Part shown: positions 1-5,234 of the stretch, piece after piece | Layout: each line of letters starts with the position of its first letter | How positions within the stretch are numbered: position 1 is the first letter of the stretch | Source: Erythrobacter sp. UBA2510 | GTDB taxonomy: Bacteria; Pseudomonadota; Alphaproteobacteria; Sphingomonadales; Sphingomonadaceae | Direction: 5' to 3' | DNA: 5,234 nucleotides | Assembly: GCA_002341345.1 (NCBI GenBank) | Contig: DDNW01000209.1 | Span: 1-5,234, forward strand | Made by a program: the position numbers and the translations under genes | Notes under the pieces: model-generated | What the model was told of the DNA's origin: nothing | Database searches by the model: none | The model's input: only the letters and a program-made list of their open reading frames with translations

Positions 1-1353
1 GGCACCTGGTTTTCCTGCTGGGCCGAGGGCGTGATGTCGCCGCAGCTGATGCGGGAGAAGCAGGCCGAGATCGCGGAAGGCTATGGCGTCATGCTCGACG
101 CTACGACCCGGCTTGAGCGGGGCATTTTTGAGAAGCCCGCTGGGATCGAGGAGATCTACCGCGCGAAGGAAGAGGCGAGGCTGCCGCGCGAGATCGTCAT
201 GACCGTGCAAGAGGCCGCCATCGCGCAGGCGCAGGTGGTGGGTTTCGCCAAGGACTACAAGAACCTCGCCGACCTGCTGCACCGGATGGACCAGCGCCAC
301 ATGGCGCGCGCCGTACGCGGCATGGCGGAGGCGCTTGGTTCGGGCACGCCGTGGAACTTCACCGAAGGAGAGATAGGCATGAAGGACATCAAGACCGTCG
401 GTGATGCGATCGACTATTCCGAGCGCACGATCGAGGCGCTCAGGCTCAAGGCCGAGGAACTGGACCCGACCGAGCGGGCCGCTTTTGAAGCCAAGGCCGC
501 GCCGATCATCGCGGACCTTTCGCAGATGGTGCCGGACCCGGAGCTGCGCGCGCGCTTTGGCAAGCAGCTGGAGGAACCCTATCCGCCGGGGGCGGGCAGC
601 GAGGTGCTGATTGCGGCGCTGCAGTCCGGCAATGACGACGGGTTGCGCGACGTGCTCGAGCGTGCCGAGGAGGCAGGCATGGACAGCGAAGAGTTGGTGG
701 CGCGGATTGCGGCGGGTGGCACGCGGAACTACGGCATGGCGCAGGACTGGGTCGAGCGCGACATGAATGCGGTGCTCGCGAAGGATGGCCTCAGCGTGGA
801 GATCGCCAATGACGATCAGCTCGATCTCGCGCTCGAGAAGGTCGACGGGGTGATGGACGCGCTGATGGAGCGGGCTAAGGAACTGGGTGTCCAGATCGGT
901 CGGACCCTCGCGGACGAGGAAGAGGCGACTCTTCCTCTCATCGACGAGGACTACCGGACGCCCAATCCCTACCTTCAGGACCTCGCCGACATGTTGCGGG
1001 ACGGTAAGCTCACCGAGGAACAGGAAGAGACCGTCGAGCGGACCCTGCAATCCGAGCTCTTCAAGGAATTGGGCGAGGAGGGCTTGGCCGAGCTACGCCG
1101 TGGCAACTTCGAGGTGCTGGATGCGGCCTTGCCGAGCAAGCTCGACCAGATCACCGTCACCCAGGAGTTCCTGGAGATGACGTTTGAGGAGACCGGCGAT
1201 CAGGTCTTCACCGATCGCGCTGCCGGGTTGCAGCAGGACAAGGCGACAGAGGTGGCGCGGCTGCGCGGCCAGCAGGAGGCGCAGGAGTTGGGGCGTGATC
1301 TTGCCCGAAACAAAACGCTAGACCGCGGTCTCGATGACGAGATGGAATTCTAA
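1..1353 (+). CDS. Conjugation-associated protein of unknown function, 5'-partial, upstream of virD4
   Basis: The frame is open from the first base (it reads GTWFSCWAEG before the first GTG/ATG at 31/34) and ends at TAA 1351-1353, so the gene very likely begins upstream; 450 residues are visible. A true start at GTG 31 or ATG 34 cannot be excluded, since GAGGG lies at 25-29. I do not recognise a domain. The protein is strongly acidic, rich in Glu, Asp, Ala and Leu, and looks almost wholly alpha-helical, with heptad-like stretches such as SERTIEALRLKAEELDPTER. There is no signal peptide, membrane segment or nucleotide-binding motif. The C-terminal tail is mixed in charge (RDLARNKTLDRGLDDEMEF). 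Its stop lies just ahead of virD4, so the two are probably co-transcribed and translationally coupled. Family knowledge: in alphaproteobacterial transfer regions the gene before virD4 is often a VirD2-like relaxase, so this could be the C-terminal part of one. That is inferred from position only; no relaxase motif (HUH histidines or catalytic Tyr) is visible. Confidence 0.75.
   Translation, partial: GTWFSCWAEGVMSPQLMREKQAEIAEGYGVMLDATTRLERGIFEKPAGIEEIYRAKEEARLPREIVMTVQEAAIAQAQVVGFAKDYKNLADLLHRMDQRHMARAVRGMAEALGSGTPWNFTEGEIGMKDIKTVGDAIDYSERTIEALRLKAEELDPTERAAFEAKAAPIIADLSQMVPDPELRARFGKQLEEPYPPGAGSEVLIAALQSGNDDGLRDVLERAEEAGMDSEELVARIAAGGTRNYGMAQDWVERDMNAVLAKDGLSVEIANDDQLDLALEKVDGVMDALMERAKELGVQIGRTLADEEEATLPLIDEDYRTPNPYLQDLADMLRDGKLTEEQEETVERTLQSELFKELGEEGLAELRRGNFEVLDAALPSKLDQITVTQEFLEMTFEETGDQVFTDRAAGLQQDKATEVARLRGQQEAQELGRDLARNKTLDRGLDDEMEF
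365..381 (+). promoter_or_regulatory. Possible internal ribosome binding site and in-frame start inside the upstream gene
   Basis: AAGGAGA at 365-371 is a near-consensus Shine-Dalgarno sequence, followed seven bases later by ATG 379-381 in the same frame as the surrounding gene. Initiation here would yield a 324-residue C-terminal product starting MKDIKTVGDAIDY. The spacing is close to ideal, and the motif is stronger than anything ahead of GTG 31 or ATG 34. It may also be chance: the same bases encode Glu-Gly-Glu in the longer frame. Confidence 0.35.
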
Positions 1354-1359
1354 GGGGAG
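1353..1359 (+). promoter_or_regulatory. Ribosome binding site deciding the virD4 start
   Basis: AGGGGAG overlaps the last base of the upstream stop codon. It abuts the first in-frame ATG (1360), leaving no room for it, but sits nine bases ahead of the second ATG (1369). This favours 1369 as the real start. The overlap with the upstream stop also suggests translational coupling. Confidence 0.6.
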
Positions 1360-1368
1360 ATGACCACC

Positions 1369-3294
1369 ATGACCAAGACACTCCCCCTCTGGGCCGCGCT
1401 TCTTTTCGGTGTGATCTGCGGCGCCGTCATCGGCACCATCGTCGCTGCCTTCTACCTGACCTTGGCCCTGAAAACCGGCTTCGCCAATTTCGACATGCTG
1501 ACCCTTTGGAAGGCGAGCGCCGCTACGCGTGCGGGGCACGCGCAAGCCTTCAAGGTGGGGTTTGGCGCTGTCGGGTTCGGGGCCATCGGCCTTGGCGCGC
1601 TCGCGCTGGCCTGGACCTGGAAGAAAGAGCGCGACGACTACGGATCGGCCCATTGGCAGACGAAAGCGGAGCTGAAGAAAAATGACATGCTGCTAGCGCC
1701 TGGCAAGGGCTTCGTCTGCGGCAAGCTTGGCGCGCCGAGTTCCAAGGCAGAGTTTATCTCCTCAACCACCATCCCCCATGTAATGATGGTGGCACCGACC
1801 CGCGCCGGTAAGGGCGTCGGCTTCGTGATCCCGAACCTTCTGAGCTTCGCGGGCTCGGTCGTGGTGCTCGACGTGAAGGGCGAGAACTTCGAGAAGACTG
1901 CGCGGCTTCGCGCACTGAACGGTGACGAGGTCTACCGCTTCAGCCCGTTTGACTGGGCCAATGCCACGCACCGCTACAACCCGCTTGCGCGGATCGCGAA
2001 GGCCCCGACCTTCGCGCAGCGCTTCACTGAGGTCTCGATCCTGGCCGACCTCTTCCTCGACAAGGACAACAAGACGCTCGACACCTTTTCCGAGGCCGGC
2101 AAGTCGATCTTCGTTGCGGCCTGTCTTTTGGCGATCCAACGCGGCACGCCGAACCTCGGCGAGGTGAACAAGATCGTCGCCGGGGGCGAATACAAGAACG
2201 CCCAATACAAGACATATGCCGATGAGGCCGAAGAGGACATCCTGCGCGAGCTGTGGACCAACGCCGCGTCGGCCTCGTCGCGACTTCTGACCTCGAACAT
2301 CCAGGCGCTGATGACCGCCGGTCTCAAGCAATGGGACAACCCGGCGGTCCGCTCGGCCACCGAGGCGAGCGACTTCGATTTCTCGACCTTTCGGAAGACC
2401 CCGCAGTCGCTCTACATCGCCGTCTCCGAGGATCACATCGCGACCTTGGCGCCGCTCCTGCGCCTGATGTTCGCCGATCTCATCGCGTCGATCCGCCTCA
2501 ATGAACCGGGTCCGGATGAGCCTTGGCCGGTCATGATGATGATCGACGAATTCCAGCAGATGGGGGCGATGCCCTATCTGGAGCGCGCGATCCATTCGCT
2601 GGCGAGCTATGGCGGTCGCGTCGCGATGATCGCGCAGTCACTGGCCTCGCTCGACCGGATCTACGGGCCCGAAGGCCGCGAGAGCCTCGAGAACGGGGCA
2701 GGGCTGAAGCTGTATATCACGCCCCGCGACCAGCGCACCGTGAAGGAGGTCTCGGCGGCCGTCGGCAGCACGACCCGCGAGGCGGTGACCCGTATGTATG
2801 GCCGCAACAAGGGCTTCCTCGGGGCGACTTCGACATCAGCGCGGCTGGAAGAGCGGCCGCTACTTTCGGAGACCGAAGCGCGCCTGATGGATCCTGACGA
2901 GGTGATCATCCTCGCGTCGCCCCAGCATCCGATCAAGGCGAGCCGGATCAAGTATTACGACGATCCGTTCTTCAAGGACATGCTCGCCCGCCAGGAGGGT
3001 AAGCCGTTCCCCTATCCGCCGAGCGTGCAGGGTGTGGGGCCTTGGAATGGAATAGCGGGCGGCGACGGTGGAGAAGAGACCGGTACAGACGAGCGGGTGA
3101 AACCAGCCGAACGCGCGCCGGTCCGGGATCGATCACAACGGCGCGAGGCGCGGGCGATGAGCGTGATGGCGATGGAGGCTGGAAGCGGGCAACCAGTGCC
3201 CGAGACGCTCGAGCGGGAAGCGGCGGTGCCGAAGGAATGGGAGGCGACGCTCGACCGACAGGAGGATTTCATCGAGGAACTGTTGGGTGGGTGA
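1369..3294 (+). CDS. virD4: VirD4/TraG-family type IV secretion coupling ATPase
   Basis: This is a type IV coupling protein: an inner-membrane hexameric ATPase that links the relaxosome to the secretion channel and drives DNA transfer. Starting from ATG 1369 it has 641 residues, within the usual range of the family. Two hydrophobic segments lie at about residues 8-34 and 64-83, separated by a short loop. The ATPase domain follows, with Walker A PTRAGKG (143-149, Lys148) and Walker B MMMIDEF (389-395, Asp393-Glu394). Other family-like stretches are VVLDVKGENFEKTARLR, YNPLA, and MIAQSLASLDRIYG. From about residue 556 the tail is low in complexity, rich in Gly, Glu and Arg, and ends in an acidic EDFIEELLGG, perhaps a partner or substrate contact (inference). 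The frame also allows ATG 1360, but the ribosome binding site fits 1369 better. No frameshift or lost catalytic residue is seen. It is preceded by a probable transfer gene; the channel (virB/trb) genes lie outside the window. Confidence 0.95.
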   Translation: MTKTLPLWAALLFGVICGAVIGTIVAAFYLTLALKTGFANFDMLTLWKASAATRAGHAQAFKVGFGAVGFGAIGLGALALAWTWKKERDDYGSAHWQTKAELKKNDMLLAPGKGFVCGKLGAPSSKAEFISSTTIPHVMMVAPTRAGKGVGFVIPNLLSFAGSVVVLDVKGENFEKTARLRALNGDEVYRFSPFDWANATHRYNPLARIAKAPTFAQRFTEVSILADLFLDKDNKTLDTFSEAGKSIFVAACLLAIQRGTPNLGEVNKIVAGGEYKNAQYKTYADEAEEDILRELWTNAASASSRLLTSNIQALMTAGLKQWDNPAVRSATEASDFDFSTFRKTPQSLYIAVSEDHIATLAPLLRLMFADLIASIRLNEPGPDEPWPVMMMIDEFQQMGAMPYLERAIHSLASYGGRVAMIAQSLASLDRIYGPEGRESLENGAGLKLYITPRDQRTVKEVSAAVGSTTREAVTRMYGRNKGFLGATSTSARLEERPLLSETEARLMDPDEVIILASPQHPIKASRIKYYDDPFFKDMLARQEGKPFPYPPSVQGVGPWNGIAGGDGGEETGTDERVKPAERAPVRDRSQRREARAMSVMAMEAGSGQPVPETLEREAAVPKEWEATLDRQEDFIEELLGG

Positions 3295-3389
3295 GGTTTC
3301 GTCTTGTGTCCTGGCCCGACGCAATCGGCACCCCTGATCTGTCTCAAAGAAAGAGGTGCACTTCGTATGGTTGTGGAGTAGGTCTAGCG

Positions 3390-3417
3390 TTGACATCATA
3401 TCTCTCATCTATATCGT
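3390..3417 (+). promoter_or_regulatory. Putative sigma-70-type promoter for the methyltransferase operon
   Basis: A perfect -35 box TTGACA (3390-3395) is followed after 16 bases by TATCGT (3412-3417), which matches four of six positions of the -10 consensus. Transcription would begin near 3424, about 70 bases ahead of the GTG at 3494. It lies in the most AT-rich part of the window and is correctly placed to express the methyltransferase and the ATPase gene together, independently of the transfer genes. Confidence 0.5.
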
Positions 3418-3425
3418 GTAGAGAT
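3400..3425. repeat. Inverted repeat over the -10 element, possible operator
   Basis: The perfect 6-base arms ATCTCT (3400-3405) and AGAGAT (3420-3425) are separated by 14 bases that include the proposed -10 box. The placement would suit a repressor site, for example autoregulation of a methyltransferase operon. With such short arms chance is a serious alternative, and no regulator gene is visible in the window. Confidence 0.25.
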
Positions 3426-3493
3426 TAAGCGATTGGCTGTTTGAGGACATCGCCAACGACCCACCAAAGCACATAGAAAAGAGCCTGACCGTC

Positions 3494-4804
3494 GTGGCGC
3501 AGTTAAAGTTTATTGACCTTTTTGCAGGCCTTGGCGGATTTCATCAGGCGTTGAGTGCGTCGGGCGCTGAGTGCGTCTTCGCCTCGGAGATCAACGCTGA
3601 TCTGGCCTCATTGTATGAGAAGAACTACGGCACAAAGCCCCACGGCGATATCCGCAGCGTCGATATTCCTTCGATCCCAGATCATGATGTCCTGTGCGCA
3701 GGCTTTCCCTGCCAGCCGTTCTCCAAGGCTGGCGAGCAGAAAGGCCTGCAATGTCCCCAATGGGGCGACCTCATCGATTACGTGATCGACATTTTGCGTG
3801 TGAAGGAACCGCGCTTCTTCATCATCGAAAATGTGCCAAACCTTGTCCGCCATGACGGGGGCAGGACGTGGCAGAATATCTGCACCCGGCTGCGCGCGCT
3901 CGACTATGACGTCGATTTTGCGCGCTTGTCCCCGCATATGTTCGGGGTGCCGCAAAAGCGCGAACGCGCCTTCATCATAGGCGACCGCGAAGGGCTCGGC
4001 GGCTTTTCCTGGCCGGTGCCAGAAGACGCGGCGCAGCTTTCCATTTCGTCCGTCTTGGACGATAAACCCGAGGATGCTCTGCACCTAAGCCCAAACCATG
4101 TCCATTACCTGTCAATTTGGCAGGAATTCGTGGCGGCGTTCCCGAAAAATATGGAACTGCCGTCATTCCCGATTTGGGCGATGGAATTTGGCGCGGATTA
4201 TCCCCTTGATGGCCTCACCCCGTATGAGCGCGGATATCGTCGGCTTGGCCGGTATAAGGGTGCATTCGGGCAGTCCTTGAAGGGGCTATCGCCCGAAGAG
4301 ACTGAAGCTGCGCTTCCAGGTTATGCCCGCACCAAGCTTGAGCGCTTCCCGGCATGGAAGATCGATTTCATCGAAAAGAACCGCGCCTTCTACGCTGAGC
4401 ACAGATCAATCATCGATCCTTGGATTGATCAGATAAAATCCTTCCCGCCCAGTTTTCAAAAGCTCGAATGGAACATCAAAGGTGGGGTGCGAGACATCTG
4501 GCAACATATAATTCAATTTCGGGCCAGCGGTATTCGGATTAAGAAGGCCGATACAGCTCCCGCGCTAATTTCCATGACAACGAGCCAAGTTCCCATCGTA
4601 AGCTGGGAGCGGCGGTATATGACGCCGCGCGAATGCAGCCGCCTGCAAAGCCTTGAGCTCACCCATTTGCCGAGCACCAAGAACGGTGCTTACAAAGCCT
4701 TTGGCAATGCCGTTAATGTTGAAGTTGTGAAGCGCATCTTCGCCGCCCTTGTCACCAGAGAAGATGCAGCGGAGTCCGCACAGCGGGCCGTTGCCGCAGA
4801 GTAA
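3494..4804 (+). CDS. C5-cytosine DNA methyltransferase (Dcm/HhaI type)
   Basis: It transfers a methyl group from S-adenosylmethionine to carbon 5 of cytosine in a specific DNA site. The 436 residues carry the family's ordered motifs: motif I FIDLFAGLGGF (6-16, cofactor binding), acidic ASEIN (30-34), motif IV GFPCQPFSKAG (70-80, nucleophile Cys73), motif VI IIENV (110-114, Glu112), motif VIII PQKRERAFIIG (153-163), a long target-recognition region (about 165-340), a motif IX-like stretch around TAPALISMTTSQVP (354-367), TPRECSRLQ (377-385), and motif X KAFGNAVNVEVV (401-412). All catalytic residues are present, so it should be active; the recognition site cannot be read from the sequence. The start is GTG 3494, the only usual start codon after an in-frame TAG at 3419, with a weak AAGAG (3479-3483) ahead. 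An N-terminal truncation is possible, because the frame stays open back to 3422. A GHKL ATPase gene begins one base after its stop, so the pair is probably translationally coupled. GC content is lower than in the transfer genes, consistent with separate acquisition. Confidence 0.95.
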   Translation: MAQLKFIDLFAGLGGFHQALSASGAECVFASEINADLASLYEKNYGTKPHGDIRSVDIPSIPDHDVLCAGFPCQPFSKAGEQKGLQCPQWGDLIDYVIDILRVKEPRFFIIENVPNLVRHDGGRTWQNICTRLRALDYDVDFARLSPHMFGVPQKRERAFIIGDREGLGGFSWPVPEDAAQLSISSVLDDKPEDALHLSPNHVHYLSIWQEFVAAFPKNMELPSFPIWAMEFGADYPLDGLTPYERGYRRLGRYKGAFGQSLKGLSPEETEAALPGYARTKLERFPAWKIDFIEKNRAFYAEHRSIIDPWIDQIKSFPPSFQKLEWNIKGGVRDIWQHIIQFRASGIRIKKADTAPALISMTTSQVPIVSWERRYMTPRECSRLQSLELTHLPSTKNGAYKAFGNAVNVEVVKRIFAALVTREDAAESAQRAVAAE

Positions 4805-4805
4805 C

Positions 4806-5234
4806 ATGAGCCGCCTAAACACGGTCAATATCCGGCCCGGCGTAAACGTCCTTTCTGTACTGCCGCACCTTAACTACAAGGCGTGGTACGCCTTGGCCGA
4901 GTTCGTTGACAACTCGATCCAGAGCAGTATCTCGCGCCGCAAGGACTTGGAAGCCATCTCGGGCGGTTCCTACGTTTTGCGGGTCGATATCACCTTCGAT
5001 GCGGACGACGGCCGGATCGTGGTTCTCGACAACGCTGCTGGGATTGCCTCATCCGACTATCAGCGCGCCTTCCGACCTGCCGAAATCCCGCCCGATGCAA
5101 CGGGCCTGTCCGAGTTCGGCATGGGCATGAAGAGTGCGGCATGCTGGTTCGCGCCGAAATGGAGTGTCCGCTCCAGTGCACTTGGCGAAAGAGACGAGCG
5201 CACTGTATTCTTTGATATCGACCGCATTGTCCAT
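4806..5234 (+). CDS. GHKL-fold ATPase (MutL/MORC-like, HATPase_c_3 type), 3'-partial
   Basis: The gene starts at ATG 4806, one base after the methyltransferase stop, and runs off the window; the first 143 residues are visible. They carry the N-terminal Bergerat-fold ATP-binding motifs in order: motif I ALAEFVDNSIQSS (29-41; catalytic Glu32, Mg-binding Asn36), motif II VLDNAAGI (73-80; Asp75, Gly79), and motif III GLSEFGMGMKSAA (100-112; Lys109), the ATP-lid region. The stretch SEFGMGMKSAACWFAPKW resembles the ATPases placed next to cytosine methylases and Z1-domain helicases in restriction-modification-like operons (the MORC/MutL group of Iyer, Abhiman and Aravind). In such proteins ATP binding is thought to close a dimer clamp on DNA. 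The usual DNxGxG-like centre reads DNAAG here, with alanine at the first glycine position. A histidine kinase is unlikely, since there is no H-box domain ahead of the ATPase motifs, and Hsp90 or gyrase B fits the context less well. Its own ribosome binding site is poor, supporting coupling to the methyltransferase. Confidence 0.88.
   Translation, partial: MSRLNTVNIRPGVNVLSVLPHLNYKAWYALAEFVDNSIQSSISRRKDLEAISGGSYVLRVDITFDADDGRIVVLDNAAGIASSDYQRAFRPAEIPPDATGLSEFGMGMKSAACWFAPKWSVRSSALGERDERTVFFDIDRIVH

Larger units (their letters stand above)
3295..3493 (+). other. AT-richer intergenic junction between the transfer and defence modules
   Basis: No convincing gene lies in this stretch. GC content drops from the levels of virD4 (41/60 in 2701-2760) to 25/60 in 3361-3420, and the downstream genes remain lower (31/60 in 4441-4500). 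It holds a promoter and an inverted repeat, listed separately. From 3422, just after a TAG at 3419-3421, the frame of the following methyltransferase is open and reads like protein, but no ATG, GTG or TTG occurs before 3494. No strong terminator was seen after virD4, and no tRNA, attachment site or transposon end was recognised. Confidence 0.6.

Noticed and set aside
1762..2595. Long 277-codon open frame on the - strand
   Set aside because: It lies wholly inside virD4, whose ATPase motifs are certain. Long antisense frames are common in GC-rich genes, and the Arg/Val-rich translation shows no domain.
3314..3329. Possible terminator hairpin after virD4 (CCGA, 5-base loop, TCGG)
   Set aside because: The stem has only four uninterrupted pairs and no T-run follows, so it does not qualify as an intrinsic terminator.
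3042..3428. Open frame of 128 codons on the + strand overlapping the end of virD4 and the junction
   Set aside because: Most of it is an out-of-frame copy of the virD4 tail; the composition is Arg/Gly-rich as expected from a shifted GC-rich frame, and the part beyond 3294 shows no recognisable protein.
3548..3577. Imperfect 14-base direct repeat (GCGTTGAGTGCGTC / GCGCTGAGTGCGTC) with a 16-base period
   Set aside because: It lies inside the conserved start of the methyltransferase, the two copies are read in different phases, and the intact motif I region around it shows no sign of disruption; chance is the simplest explanation.
3608..4084. 158-codon - strand frame opposite the methyltransferase
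   Set aside because: It is antisense to the region encoding the catalytic PCQPF and ENV motifs and has no recognisable domain.
4906..5130. 74-codon + strand frame near the right end
   Set aside because: It overlaps the GHKL ATPase in another frame, and the ATPase frame carries three clear ordered motifs.

Overview
The window looks like part of a mobile or accessory region of a high-GC alphaproteobacterium. The codon use, the VirD4-type coupling protein and the general style of the genes would suit Rhodobacterales or Sphingomonadales, but nothing here fixes a genus. All genes lie on the + strand.

Left part (1-3294), conjugation module. The window opens inside a reading frame that continues from upstream. 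Its visible 450 residues are acidic and helical, and I do not recognise a domain; it may be the C-terminal part of a relaxase or another DNA-processing transfer protein. Seven to sixteen bases after its stop, depending on the start used, comes a complete VirD4/TraG-type coupling ATPase. It has two N-terminal membrane segments, a Walker A and a Walker B motif. The pair reads as an operon that prepares and delivers DNA to a type IV secretion channel. The channel genes themselves are not in the window.

Middle (3295-3493), a 199-base non-coding junction. GC content falls sharply here: counted rows give 41/60 inside virD4 (2701-2760) and 25/60 in the junction (3361-3420). It contains a good sigma-70-like promoter (TTGACA, 16 bases, TATCGT), an inverted repeat spanning the -10 element, and an open stretch in frame with the next gene but lacking a usual start codon.

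Right part (3494-5234), start of a DNA modification or defence cassette. First is a complete C5-cytosine DNA methyltransferase (GTG start, catalytic PCQPF, ENV and QKRER motifs). One base after its stop begins a GHKL-fold ATPase of the MutL/MORC-like kind, cut by the window end after 143 residues. This gene pair matches the front of the restriction-modification-like operons in which a cytosine methylase and a MORC-like ATPase are followed by a Z1-domain helicase, a PD-(D/E)XK-type nuclease and often an AIPR-type protein. Those later genes are a prediction and lie outside the window.

Together, the layout suggests a conjugative or integrative element carrying its own modification-linked defence cargo immediately behind the coupling-protein gene.
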